Assembly (NCBI RefSeq): GCF_013386165.1
Contig: NZ_JACAOS010000003.1
Span: 248,001-312,000 of the forward strand
Direction of reading: 5' to 3'
Length of the DNA: 64,000 nt
Source: Pseudomonas gingeri
GTDB lineage: Bacteria; Pseudomonadota; Gammaproteobacteria; Pseudomonadales; Pseudomonadaceae
Every line of letters begins with the position of its first letter. Position 1 is the first letter of the stretch. The notes beneath the pieces were generated by a model. That model ran no database searches, was not told where the DNA came from, and saw nothing but the letters and a program-made list of their open reading frames with translations. Made by a program: the position numbers and the translations under genes. Shown here piece by piece: positions 42,278 through 51,250 of this stretch.

Positions 42278-43158
42278 TTGACCACCGGTTCCTGGCCGCG
42301 CAGGGCGGAGTTCTCCTGCCATTGTCGACGTTGATCGATGGGCAGCGGAGTGCTGACCTGCGTCTTGTCCAATTGCCCGCTCTGGGCAAAGAAATCCACG
42401 GGGTTGTGGAAGAGCACTTGTTCGACCTGCACTTCACTGAAGCCGGCTGCCAGCATCGCCTGGCCGGTTTTCGGCACCTTGAGCGGGTCGCTGATGCCCC
42501 AGTCGGCGGCGCTGTTGACCACCATCTTTTCGGTGCCGTACTGCTGGAGCAGAGCCACCATGCGCTGTTCCGACATTTTGGTATTGGGGTAGATGGAGTG
42601 GCCACGCCAGCAGTCGCTGTCCAACACCAACGGTAGCGTCAGTTCGTTGAGGTGGTCGATGATCACCAGATGTTCGGCAACCCCCACTTCACGAATCACC
42701 GCCAGAGTGCGTTTGGTGCCGCCGATTTTGTCGCGGTGCGGAGTGTGTACCAGCACCGGCAAATTGAATTGCCTGGCCAGCTCCAGCTGAGCGGCGAGAA
42801 AGCGATCCTCCTCGGGCGTGATGTCGTCATAGCCGATTTCGCCGATCGCCACGACGCCGTCTTTCACCAGATAGCGCGGCAGAATTTCCAGCACCTCATT
42901 GGCCACTGACAAATCATTGGCCTCCTTGGGGTTGAGGCCGATGGTGCAGAAGTGATGGATGCCGAACATGCTGGCGCGAAAGCGTTCCCAGCCCAGCAGG
43001 GTGTCGAAGTAGTCGACGAAGCTGCCGACACTGGTCCTGGCCTGGCCCTGCCAGAAGGCTGGTTCGATCACTCCGGTAATGCCGGCGGCGGCCATGTTCT
43101 GGTAGTCATCGGTGGTGCGGCTGACCATATGAATATGCGGGTCGAAGTATTTGAGCAT
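42274..43158 (-). CDS. eboB: EboB, TatD-family metal hydrolase
   Basis: A 294-residue TatD-like amidohydrolase. The metal residues are visible as DPHIHM (His8, His10), AIGEIGYD, VLVHTPHRDKIGG and IIDHLNELTLPLVLDSD, with the late Asp probably in NSAADWGISDP. TatD relatives are metal-dependent hydrolases. EboB is a core member of the ebo/EDB cluster. AGGA precedes the ATG. It follows eboA by 36 bases and overlaps eboE, so the six ebo genes form one translationally linked block. Confidence 0.87.
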   Translation of the reverse strand: MLKYFDPHIHMVSRTTDDYQNMAAAGITGVIEPAFWQGQARTSVGSFVDYFDTLLGWERFRASMFGIHHFCTIGLNPKEANDLSVANEVLEILPRYLVKDGVVAIGEIGYDDITPEEDRFLAAQLELARQFNLPVLVHTPHRDKIGGTKRTLAVIREVGVAEHLVIIDHLNELTLPLVLDSDCWRGHSIYPNTKMSEQRMVALLQQYGTEKMVVNSAADWGISDPLKVPKTGQAMLAAGFSEVQVEQVLFHNPVDFFAQSGQLDKTQVSTPLPIDQRRQWQENSALRGQEPVVK

Positions 43159-43194
43159 GGTGAATCCTCGTCAAAGGAAGGGAGCCGTTGAGCA

Positions 43195-43977
43195 TCAGGT
43201 CGGTGAGGGGCTGGTGTGTATGGGCAGGTGCGCACGCCATTCCGGCGGCAGGCGTTGCTGCTGATCCAGGCTGACCAGGCGCTGCTGTTGCGCCGGGCTG
43301 AGCAGATTGAAGGCGATCACCAGGGGTAACCCGGCGGACACCGTTCGTTCGGCCGCGAGCTGTTCGCCCAGCAGGTCGAGGGCCAGTTGGTTGAGCGTGA
43401 CGCTGAGCCGTGGTGTCAGGCCGATCAGGCGTCGTATATCGAGGCCCATGCCCAGTGTCTTCAGCACCAGTTGGTGGAAAGCCTGTTCTGGATAGTGTTG
43501 AGACGGGTAAGGAGTGTCGAGGGCGAGGGCGGCAAACACTTGGCTGTTACTGGTACGCCCGGCTTGCAACGCCAGCGCAACGCAGAGGCCGTGGCTATCG
43601 AGCCAGTCCAGGGCTTTCAAGGTGGCGATCTTTTCCTGATCGTCGCCCCAGAGAAACAGCTGGCGTAGCAACGGCAGCTGCCCGGCGCTGGGCTGTTTCT
43701 CCACTACCTGAGCCAGCAGCAGCGCCCGCGCCAGCTGGATCTTGCTCCAGCCGGCGCAGCTGAACGGTGCATGCTCTTTGAGGCTGCGCTTGCATTGGCT
43801 GCTCAAGAGCGCCGCGGTATTGGCGTCCGGGTGCTGGGCAAGCCGCTCCTGTGCCTGTCGCCACCACTGCAGCTCGGCATTATCGAGTTGTTGGGTCATG
43901 GCCTGGCGTTGTTCGGCAAGGCAATCGTGGCGCATTTCGAGGGCCGTCGATGGCGGCGCAGTGACGTCCATTTTCAT
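43195..43977 (-). CDS. eboA: EboA-like protein
   Basis: A 260-residue soluble, mostly helical protein (RHDCLAEQRQAMTQQLDNAE, ARALLLAQVVEKQPSAGQLP, KIATLKALDWLDSHG, FHQLVLKTLGMGLDIRRLIG L). The pattern and position between the UbiA-like and TatD-like genes fit EboA, the signature protein of ebo clusters, whose biochemical activity is not known. I chose MKMDVT (43977), overlapping the eboC stop by ATGA. The frame extends to 44202 inside eboC. Confidence 0.82.
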   Translation of the reverse strand: MKMDVTAPPSTALEMRHDCLAEQRQAMTQQLDNAELQWWRQAQERLAQHPDANTAALLSSQCKRSLKEHAPFSCAGWSKIQLARALLLAQVVEKQPSAGQLPLLRQLFLWGDDQEKIATLKALDWLDSHGLCVALALQAGRTSNSQVFAALALDTPYPSQHYPEQAFHQLVLKTLGMGLDIRRLIGLTPRLSVTLNQLALDLLGEQLAAERTVSAGLPLVIAFNLLSPAQQQRLVSLDQQQRLPPEWRAHLPIHTSPSPT

Positions 43978-44864
43978 GTGGGTTTGATCCAGCGCTGAAA
44001 GTGTGGGAGCAGGAAAAACACCAGAACACACAACAGGCTGCCCAAGGGCTGATTGGCCACGGCCATCACCAGGGCATCGAATAAGGGCAGGGCTGCCAGG
44101 CCGGCACCGATGAAGGCCCGGACCTGCCGTTGCCGCGGGTTGGCCAGGTTGTGCCAGTAGTGCCAGCCCAGCCAACCCAGCCAGAGCAGCAGCACCGGCC
44201 AAAACCAGAGGCTGTTGGAATAGATCGCCAGGGCCAGCGGGCTCAGCATCAGGATCAAGGGGAGGCGGTTGAGCAATTGGTTACGGTGTTCCTGGCGGGC
44301 CAGGTAGGTCAGGCCGCTGATGTAGACGCCCAGTAAAATGGCGCAGAGCCAGATCGGCTCCGCAGGTACCGCCAGGCTGGCCGCCGCCGTCAGGTAGAGC
44401 GCCGAGCGGCAGGCGCCCATCAACCAGACGCTGTGAGCGTATTTCTTGTGCAGCAGGTTGTAGCCGAGGATGCAGCCCACCAGCAGGATGACGCTGCCCA
44501 GCAGCCAATGCGGCTGATCGATCAACCTGCTCAGGCCCAGCGCCGAGGCCGCGGCCAGTATCAGTAGCAGCACAGTGGCGAGGCGCACTTGTTGTCGGCT
44601 GACCAAGCCCAGGGTGATAGGCCGCGGGTTATCGTGTTGTTGGTCCCAATCGGCATCCAGCAGATCGTTCAACAACATGCCGGCCAGGTACAGCAACGAC
44701 AGTGTGGCCAACAGCAGGATCCACACCAGCGACGACGGCGGCGCCAGGGCCCCGGCGCTGCTGGCCAGCAGGGCGGCGGCCAGGGTGTTGGTCCACACCG
44801 TGGGCAGGTTGGAGACTCGGCCCAGGGTCATCCAGGTTTTCAGGCTCTGAGGGGTCTGGCTCAT
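43974..44864 (-). CDS. eboC: EboC, UbiA-family prenyltransferase
   Basis: A 296-residue membrane protein with about eight hydrophobic helices and UbiA motifs: GMLLNDLLDADWDQQHDNPR PITLG (NDxxDxxxD, Mg-prenyl diphosphate site) and YISGLTYLARQEHR for the second acidic region, which here is less acidic than usual. UbiA enzymes prenylate aromatic acceptors at the membrane. EboC is the core ebo membrane protein. It overlaps eboD by ATGA and eboA by ATGA. With the EboD product it may make or lipid-anchor the transported precursor. Confidence 0.88.
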   Translation of the reverse strand: MSQTPQSLKTWMTLGRVSNLPTVWTNTLAAALLASSAGALAPPSSLVWILLLATLSLLYLAGMLLNDLLDADWDQQHDNPRPITLGLVSRQQVRLATVLLLILAAASALGLSRLIDQPHWLLGSVILLVGCILGYNLLHKKYAHSVWLMGACRSALYLTAAASLAVPAEPIWLCAILLGVYISGLTYLARQEHRNQLLNRLPLILMLSPLALAIYSNSLWFWPVLLLWLGWLGWHYWHNLANPRQRQVRAFIGAGLAALPLFDALVMAVANQPLGSLLCVLVFFLLPHFQRWIKPT

Positions 44865-46735
44865 TGCGCGAAGCCCTCGTTCAGGGTGAGTGCCGGAACG
44901 CTGCGGGTGGACAGCCGCTGCAGCGCCTGCTCCATCCGCGTGTCATCGATTTCATGCAGGTCTACCGACTCGCCGATCCGGCTGAGCATGGGGATGGAGA
45001 GTTGCCCGCCCAAGTGCTGGCGGAACTCCTCCAGCCCGAGCAACACCTGCGAGCGCCCTTGTGCATCTTTCAAGGTCAGTTCCGCCGGGCACAGGTTGAA
45101 GCCGAGTTTCAGCAGCAGGCACAGAACTCGCTCAGTGTCCGTATCACTCAACAGCCCCAGGGCATTGGCATAGAGGCCATCCAGGGCCATACCCACCGCT
45201 ACGGCTTCACCATGGCGCAGTCGGTGATGACTGAGATTTTCCAGTTTGTGCGCGGCCCAGTGCCCGTAATCCAGTGGCCGTCCGTTACCGCGTTCGAAAG
45301 GGTCGCCGGCACCGGTGATGTGCGCCAGATGCAATTCGGCGCAGCGGCGAATGGCATAGCGGCTGGCCGGGTGATCGAAACGGGCGAGGGCGTCGGCCTG
45401 TTGCTCCATCCATTGAAAGAATGCCCGGTCCTTGATCAACGCCACCTTGACCGCCTCGGCCAACCCGGCGATTTGGTCTCTACGGGTCAGGCTGGTCAGC
45501 AGTTGGAAGTCATTGATCACCGCAGTGGCGGGGTAGAAGGCCCCCAGCAGGTTCTTTTGGCCGAACGCATTGATGCCGTTTTTTACACCGATACCCGCGT
45601 CGTTCTGGGCCAGTACCGTGCTCGGAACGCGGATCAGGCGAATGCCGCGGTGGAAGGTGGCGCAGGCGTAGCCCACCGAATCCAGCAAAGCCCCGCCTCC
45701 CAGGGCCAGGACATAGCAATGCCGGTCCAGTTGATGGTGCAGCATGTCGGTGTACAACTGCTGCAACACCTGTGAGTCTTTGCTCAGTTCACCGGCCGGA
45801 ACCGCAATGGGCGCAGCCTGCAAATGCAGATCCGTAGCATGGGCGGCAAAGTAGGTAGTGATCTGTTCCAACAAGTGTGGGGCACATTGCAACAGTTGTT
45901 CATCGGCGAACACCAGCACAGTCACCGGACCTCTTTGTTGGGTGGTGAGCTGACGGTGCAGGCAAGGATTCAGCGGATCGAACAGGTGATCGGTAAACAC
46001 CACCGGGTAGTCGTAGCTGACCTCGAAACGCCCGTGTAGCGGTTGCTCCGTGCCGTGCCTGCGCAAGGTCTTGAACAGGATGTTGCCGGCGATAAACAAC
46101 CCGGGCAGCACCATGCTGGCGAGGATGGTCACCAGCAGCGCATTCTCCTCGACGAGGAAGGTGCCGATGGCGCTATAGGCCAGTGCCAGGCCGGCATTGG
46201 CCAGAGTCGTGACCAGTACGAAGGCGCGCAGCGGATAACGTTGCATGCCGGCGGCCACCACCGAGGTTTCTGCCAATACCGGCACGCCGCGCAGGCAGAT
46301 CAACGACAGCGTGCTCAGCCGATACGCCAGCAGCCCCGGCTGACGCTGATGCAGGCCGAGGCGGCCCGACAGCAGGCGCAAATAACCGGCCCCCAGCGCA
46401 TAACCCAATCCGGCCCCCAGGCACAGGCCGATGAAAATCACCAGGTAACCGCCGAGACTGCCAAGCATGGCCACGGCCAGCAGCGCTACCAGGCTTGAAG
46501 GCACCGGCAGCACCACGTCCAGCGTCAGCAGGGCGATCAGTAGCAATGCGAGATTGAGTGTCTGGGTAGGCGTCGAAGGCAGGTACAGGTTGAGATGAAT
46601 CAGGACGTCCTGGATCTGTTGTTCGAACAACAGAAAACTGGCGACCACCAGGCCTGAGAAGCAAAATAATGACAGCCAAAAATGTTCGGCTGGCCCTCTT
46701 GGCGAGAACGCACGATACCACCGGCTGCGTTTCAT
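44861..46735 (-). CDS. eboD: EboD: dehydroquinate-synthase-like protein fused to an N-terminal VTT (DedA-like) membrane domain
   Basis: A 624-residue two-part protein. Residues about 20-220 contain several hydrophobic helices with VTT/DedA-like features (LDVVLPVPSSLVALLAVAML GSLGGYL, GAGLGYALGAGYLRLLSGRL, CLRGVPVLAETSVVAAGMQR YP). Residues about 240-624 match the 3-dehydroquinate synthase fold: VLALGGGALLDSVGYACATF HRGI, VPSTVLAQNDAGIGVKNGIN, GQKNLLGAFYPATAVIND, and HGEAVAVGMALDG. The start is ATG 46735 after AGAGGG. It is the first gene of the twelve-gene operon. Known sugar-phosphate cyclase relatives make cyclitol-type compounds with NAD. The fusion suggests a membrane-tethered cyclase or carrier. 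Confidence 0.85.
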   Translation of the reverse strand: MKRSRWYRAFSPRGPAEHFWLSLFCFSGLVVASFLLFEQQIQDVLIHLNLYLPSTPTQTLNLALLLIALLTLDVVLPVPSSLVALLAVAMLGSLGGYLVIFIGLCLGAGLGYALGAGYLRLLSGRLGLHQRQPGLLAYRLSTLSLICLRGVPVLAETSVVAAGMQRYPLRAFVLVTTLANAGLALAYSAIGTFLVEENALLVTILASMVLPGLFIAGNILFKTLRRHGTEQPLHGRFEVSYDYPVVFTDHLFDPLNPCLHRQLTTQQRGPVTVLVFADEQLLQCAPHLLEQITTYFAAHATDLHLQAAPIAVPAGELSKDSQVLQQLYTDMLHHQLDRHCYVLALGGGALLDSVGYACATFHRGIRLIRVPSTVLAQNDAGIGVKNGINAFGQKNLLGAFYPATAVINDFQLLTSLTRRDQIAGLAEAVKVALIKDRAFFQWMEQQADALARFDHPASRYAIRRCAELHLAHITGAGDPFERGNGRPLDYGHWAAHKLENLSHHRLRHGEAVAVGMALDGLYANALGLLSDTDTERVLCLLLKLGFNLCPAELTLKDAQGRSQVLLGLEEFRQHLGGQLSIPMLSRIGESVDLHEIDDTRMEQALQRLSTRSVPALTLNEGFAQ

Positions 46736-47240
46736 CAAGCATCCCTCTTGATTGTGATGACAGAGTTCCGTTTCAGTAATTAAAGGCAGCGTTTTATGTG
46801 TTTTAGAGGAATGACTCTCCCGCCAGCAGGGCTGGTTTTATACGCGGCTGATGAGGTTTGCAGAGATAGTCATGAACTTAGACGGTTGTGGTTTTTTTGC
46901 AAGCCGTGCGGGCTGGCAGCGTTTGAATAAGCGGCTGTGACGCAGCGTTACAGTCGTTGGGGTGGGTGTTTTTATTGACGTCATGTTTAATGATTACAGT
47001 GGGTTGGATGGTTTTTGTGAGACGTCGGCTTCACCCTGGAGTGAGTGATATTCAATGATTTGGCGGCAATTATAAGTAGCAGGTTAATGGTGAGGTGGCT
47101 ATGTGATATCGGTATTTGTTATTTGGGTTATTGCTGTTGGCTATAAGCAGTTTGATAGTTGACTAAAATACTCGGCAATCTTGTGTCTGAGTTGAATAAA
47201 GATTGAATGAGCAATTAAGTAAAAGGGCGCAGCTGTTCGA
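46736..47240. promoter_or_regulatory. AT-rich upstream region of the ebo-linked operon with an imperfect palindrome
   Basis: No gene is seen here. CTGTGACGCAGCGTTACAG (46935-46953), with 8 of 9 paired arm positions, is a candidate operator about 200 bases before eboD. The AT-rich stretch presumably contains the operon promoter, but I cannot place it. Confidence 0.4.
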
Positions 47241-47560
47241 TCTGGCAATGGCCCGGAGGGCGGTCGCAGGTAAACCCTGTGGGCGCAAGCGTCTGGATTA
47301 CCGTGCCACCGACCGATCCAAACGTTAGGAATTATCCGATGCATGATGGGAATAAGGCCTACATCGGTAGCGATACGGTTCAGTACAATGGCCCGGTCCG
47401 GCGAGCGACCTGGTACCGCAGCGGTATATCGCCGGATCAAACCGATGCCCCACACGAACAGCGTTCATGCAGAGACAGCGCTCATCCGGAGACTGTGCTT
47501 TTACAGAGATTTTGCTCAAACAGATATTGCACTCAGGGCCCGACTCACTCGTCCCCCTAA
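47225..47560 (+). pseudogene. Fragment resembling the C-terminus of a chitin-binding protein
   Basis: The open frame reads ASVWITVPPTDPNVRNYPMH, then GNKAYIGSDTVQYNGPVRRA TWYRSG, similar to the end of secreted chitin-binding/LPMO-type proteins with a CBM5/12-like module (Y-x-x-GDxVxYNGxxWxAxW). There is no start region, and the module ends abruptly in low-quality sequence (SPDQTDAPHEQRSC). It may be a horizontally moved or rearranged tail. The link to chitin binding is a weak resemblance by eye. The antisense frame 47141-47455 looks like a shadow. Confidence 0.3.
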
Positions 47561-47664
47561 TTCACCAAAGCCCACTTATCCAACTCCCAACATTCGATTT
47601 GTCGGGGCGGCCCGGCCTTGTCCAGAACATCGTCAGACAACAATAATTACCGAGGTTTATTCAT

Positions 47665-48879
47665 ATGGTTCAACTCGATTTCTACGGCACACTGGTAGCC
47701 GCTTCCCTGGTACTTTTGCTGGGGCGCGCACTTTGCACCCGGGTGGGTTTCCTGCGCACCTACAACATTCCCGAGCCTGTTGCCGGTGGCCTGGTGGTCG
47801 CCCTGGTCCTGCTGGCCCTGCGGGTATTCGCCGATTTCAAGGTGGGCTTCGACACCTCCCTGCAAACCCCGCTGATGCTGGCTTTCTTCGCAACCATTGG
47901 TCTGAACGCCGACTTCGCCAGCCTGAAGAAAGGCGGGCGAGTGCTGTGCATTTTCCTGCTGGTGGTCCTCGGGCTGCTGGTGGTGCAGAACGGCCTGGGT
48001 GTGTCCCTGGCCGCCGCGCTGGGTCTTGACCCGCTGATGGGGCTGCTGGCCGGTTCCATCACCCTGTCGGGCGGTCACGGTACTGGCGCGGCCTGGAGCT
48101 CGGTATTCAGCGATCAGTATGGCGTGGCCTCGGCTTCCGAACTGGCCATGGCCTCGGCGACCTTCGGCCTGGTGCTCGGTGGCCTGATCGGCGGGCCTGT
48201 GGCCAAACTGCTGCTCAAGCGCGTCAATACCCCAGGGTTGAGCGGCGACGTACCGAACATCCCAAAGGGCTTCGAGCAGCCGAACCAGGAGCGCATGATC
48301 ACCCCGGGTTCGTTTATCGAGACCCTGGCGCTGATCGCCATCAGCCTGCTGGGCGGCACCTTCCTGGGTGACCTGATCAAAGGCACCGCGTTCGAATTGC
48401 CGACCTTTGTCTGCGTGCTGTTTGTTGGTGTGTTGTTGCGTAACGGCCTGTCGGCCCTGGGCTGGCACAAGGTGTTCGAGCATGAGGTGTCGGTGCTGGG
48501 TAATGTCAGCCTGTCACTGTTCCTGGCGATTGCCCTGATGTCGCTCAAGTTGTGGGACCTGGCGGCCCTGGCGCTGCCGATCTTTATTCTGCTGACGGCC
48601 CAGGCGGTGCTGATGGCGCTGTTCGCGATCTTCGTCACCTTCCGGGTGATGGGGCGTAACTATGACGCCGTGGTGCTGGCCACCGGACATTGTGGTTTCG
48701 GCTTGGGGGCGACACCGACGGCGATTGCCAATATGCAGGCGGTGACCCAGCGTTTCGGCCCGTCGCAGATCGCCTTCCTGGTGGTGCCGATGGTGGGCGC
48801 GTTCTTTATCGATATCGCCAATGCCATCGTCATCAAGCTGTACCTGGCGCTGCCGTTCCTCGGCGGTGTGGCCGGATGA
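47665..48879 (+). CDS. gltS: Sodium/glutamate symporter GltS
   Basis: A 404-residue inner-membrane carrier with about ten hydrophobic helices and the two GltS pore-loop motifs: AGSITLSGGHGTGAAWSSVF in the first half and VLATGHCGFGLGATPTAIAN in the second. The typical start (MVQLDFYGTLVAASLVLLLG, IPEPVAGGLVVALVLLA) and full length are present. GltS imports L- or D-glutamate with Na+. It stands alone, convergent to the LysR gene at 49003 with 123 bases between. A short GC-rich hairpin after the stop (48899-48915) may be its terminator. Confidence 0.94.
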   Translation: MVQLDFYGTLVAASLVLLLGRALCTRVGFLRTYNIPEPVAGGLVVALVLLALRVFADFKVGFDTSLQTPLMLAFFATIGLNADFASLKKGGRVLCIFLLVVLGLLVVQNGLGVSLAAALGLDPLMGLLAGSITLSGGHGTGAAWSSVFSDQYGVASASELAMASATFGLVLGGLIGGPVAKLLLKRVNTPGLSGDVPNIPKGFEQPNQERMITPGSFIETLALIAISLLGGTFLGDLIKGTAFELPTFVCVLFVGVLLRNGLSALGWHKVFEHEVSVLGNVSLSLFLAIALMSLKLWDLAALALPIFILLTAQAVLMALFAIFVTFRVMGRNYDAVVLATGHCGFGLGATPTAIANMQAVTQRFGPSQIAFLVVPMVGAFFIDIANAIVIKLYLALPFLGGVAG

Positions 48880-49002
48880 CCGGGACAGGGTGGGCGTCCT
48901 CGCGAAAAAGGCGAGAACCCGATGCTTGTATGAGGGAAGGGTCATAAATGACCGGGTTTGAGTGTTACTGATCGTTATCGTGGGACCCAAGCCCCCCGGA
49001 CT

Positions 49003-49881
49003 CTATTCCTCGTTGGACGAGGCAAACACTTCGACAATCTCCTCGATGACCGCCCGTACCCGCGCGGTATGCCGCAGGTCGGCATGGGTCACCAGCCAGA
49101 TATCGTAGGGCTGCGGTCGCGTGCGTTCCGGCCACAGCCTGACCAGCCCATCCCGCTTGCCCTGGTGCACGGGAATCTCGCCGACGCCGATCCCCGCGGC
49201 AATGGAGCGACGCACCAGCAGGCTGGAACTCAGGGCCGCGACTATCCGTCCCCGCGTCAGGGGCTCGCAGACCAGCGTCAGTTCCTTGTGGCTCTGCAGA
49301 TACGGCTGATAGACCACCAGGTCATGCCCTTCGAACGCGCTGCCTGGCTCCGGGATGCCGTGGCGATCCACATACGCCTGGGAGGCGAACAGGCCCAGCG
49401 GCCAGCGGGCGATGCGCCGGGCAATCAGGTCGGGGTTGTCCGGCCGGGTGTTGCGCACGGCGATATCGGCTTCGCGTTTGGCCAGGCTGATGATCTGCGT
49501 CGACGCGTCCAGTTGCACCCGCACGTCGGGGTGCTTTTCATGCAGGCGCGCCATGGCCGGGATGAGGAAGTCGATGGCCAGGGAGTCCGTGGTGCTGACC
49601 CGCACGGTACCGGTCAGGCGATCGTCCAGGCCCTGGATCCGCCGCTCCAGCTCCAGCGCCGACAGCTCCATCTTCTCCACGGCCTGCAACGCCGCTTCGC
49701 CGACCGCCGTCAGTGCGTAACCTTCGGACGTACGCAGGAACAGCGTCGCGCTCAGGGATTTTTCCAGCGCCGTGATCCGTCGGCCGACCGTGGCCTGGTC
49801 AACCCCCAGCACCCGGGCCGCCCCGCGTAGCGTCGATTCGCGACAGACCGCCAGAAAGACCCGCGCATCATCCCAGTTCAT
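49003..49881 (-). CDS. LysR-family transcriptional regulator
   Basis: A 292-residue LysR regulator: MNWDDARVFLAVCRESTLRG AARVL, VDQATVGRRITALEKSLSAT LF as helix-turn-helix, and a LysR effector domain (LTGTVRVSTTDSLAIDFLIP). It is divergent from the MFS transporter and quinone-oxidoreductase-like genes at 49992 and 51251, which it presumably controls, perhaps in response to an electrophile or drug. The 110-base gap between them contains no clear palindrome. Confidence 0.9.
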   Translation of the reverse strand: MNWDDARVFLAVCRESTLRGAARVLGVDQATVGRRITALEKSLSATLFLRTSEGYALTAVGEAALQAVEKMELSALELERRIQGLDDRLTGTVRVSTTDSLAIDFLIPAMARLHEKHPDVRVQLDASTQIISLAKREADIAVRNTRPDNPDLIARRIARWPLGLFASQAYVDRHGIPEPGSAFEGHDLVVYQPYLQSHKELTLVCEPLTRGRIVAALSSSLLVRRSIAAGIGVGEIPVHQGKRDGLVRLWPERTRPQPYDIWLVTHADLRHTARVRAVIEEIVEVFASSNEE

Positions 49882-49991
49882 AGCTTCTCCGGCTGATGCA
49901 TATTCGCATCACAGTAACGTAAATTCGCTGCATTATTGCATCAACAATCCTGGTTATGCTGGGCACCAGCGAAACTCTCCGGACATTTCCC

Positions 49992-51212
49992 ATGCACAGC
50001 ACAACGCCTTCCCTCGATACCCGACACAGCGCGGTCTGGCTGCCGATCTTCGCCGGTCTCTGCGCCAGCCTGGTCAGTATCGGCCTGGCGCGCTTTGCCT
50101 ACACGCCACTGATTCCGGCGCTGATCCAGGCCCACTGGTTTGCCGCCAGCGAGGTGGTCTATATCAGCTCGGCCAACCTGGTGGGCTACCTGCTCGGTGC
50201 ACTGTTGGGCCGACCGCTGGCACGCCGCCTGTCCAACACGGGTGTCCTGCGCCTGATGATGCTGGTGGTCACCCTGTCGTTCTTTGCCTGTGGTCTGCCC
50301 TTGTCGCTGGCCTGGTTTTTCGGCTGGCGCCTGCTGTCGGGGATTGCCGGCGGCGCGATCATGGTACTGGTGGCCGCCACCGTGCTGCCCCATGTCCCGG
50401 CAGCGCGCCGGGGCCTGGCCAGCGGCGCGATCTTCCTCGGCCTGGGCCTGGGCATCGCCGGCTCGGGCAGCGTAGTGCCGCCGCTGCTGAGCCTGGGCCT
50501 GCAACAAACCTGGTTCGGCCTGGGCATCCTGGCCCTGGTGCTGACTGCCGCCAGCTGGTTCGCCTGGCCGGCCGCCGTGGTCCATGACCGCGCCGCGCCC
50601 CAGGAGCAAGGCCCGTCGCCGTCGCTGGGCGCAGACGTCTACCTGCTGTTTGCCCAATACGCCTTGATGGCCGCCGGCTTGGTCCCGGCCATGGTGTTCC
50701 TGGTGGACTACGTGGCACGTGGGCTCGGTGCCGGGTCGCAGGCCGGGGCGCTGATCTGGGTCCTGTATGGCCTCGGGGCGATTGCCGGACCTGTGACTTA
50801 TGGCTTCCTGGCCGACCGGTTCGGGGCACGGATGGGCTTTCGCCTGGTGCTGGTGGTGCAGGCGATTGCCCTCGGGTTGTTGTCGATCAGCCACTCGTTC
50901 CTGGCCCTGGCCGTGCTGGCGGTGATCATCGGTTCGTTCCCGCCGGGCATCGTGCCCCTGGCCCTGGCGCGGGTTCATGAGCTGGTGCCCGACCATCACC
51001 TGCAACAAGTGACCTGGAGCCGCGCCACGGTATCGTTTGCTACCTTTCAAGCGATCACCGGCTTTGCCTACTCAGCTCTGTTCAACGCCAGCGGTGGTCA
51101 TTACGCGCTGCTGTTCGTGATTGCCAGCGGCGCCCTCGTCACTGCACTGCTGCTTGAGCAAGGCCTGCGACTGCTCAAGCCTCGCGGCGCATCGCGCAGC
51201 GTACTGAATTGA
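49992..51212 (+). CDS. MFS transporter, YbfB/YjiJ type
   Basis: A 406-residue membrane protein with twelve predicted helices and the YbfB/YjiJ-family features GLCASLVSIGLARFAYTPLI PALI near the start, ISSANLVGYLLGALLGRPLA and GLADRFGARMGFRL-like loop (FLADRFGARMG). Members are probable proton-driven exporters of unknown substrate. The frame extends to 49956. MHSTTP at 49992 is preferred with GGAC upstream. Its stop overlaps an upstream frame of the next gene, 38 bases before that gene's likely start. Confidence 0.85.
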   Translation: MHSTTPSLDTRHSAVWLPIFAGLCASLVSIGLARFAYTPLIPALIQAHWFAASEVVYISSANLVGYLLGALLGRPLARRLSNTGVLRLMMLVVTLSFFACGLPLSLAWFFGWRLLSGIAGGAIMVLVAATVLPHVPAARRGLASGAIFLGLGLGIAGSGSVVPPLLSLGLQQTWFGLGILALVLTAASWFAWPAAVVHDRAAPQEQGPSPSLGADVYLLFAQYALMAAGLVPAMVFLVDYVARGLGAGSQAGALIWVLYGLGAIAGPVTYGFLADRFGARMGFRLVLVVQAIALGLLSISHSFLALAVLAVIIGSFPPGIVPLALARVHELVPDHHLQQVTWSRATVSFATFQAITGFAYSALFNASGGHYALLFVIASGALVTALLLEQGLRLLKPRGASRSVLN

Positions 51213-51250
51213 ATTCGATCATTTATCCACCTTTACACGAGGTACCTGAA

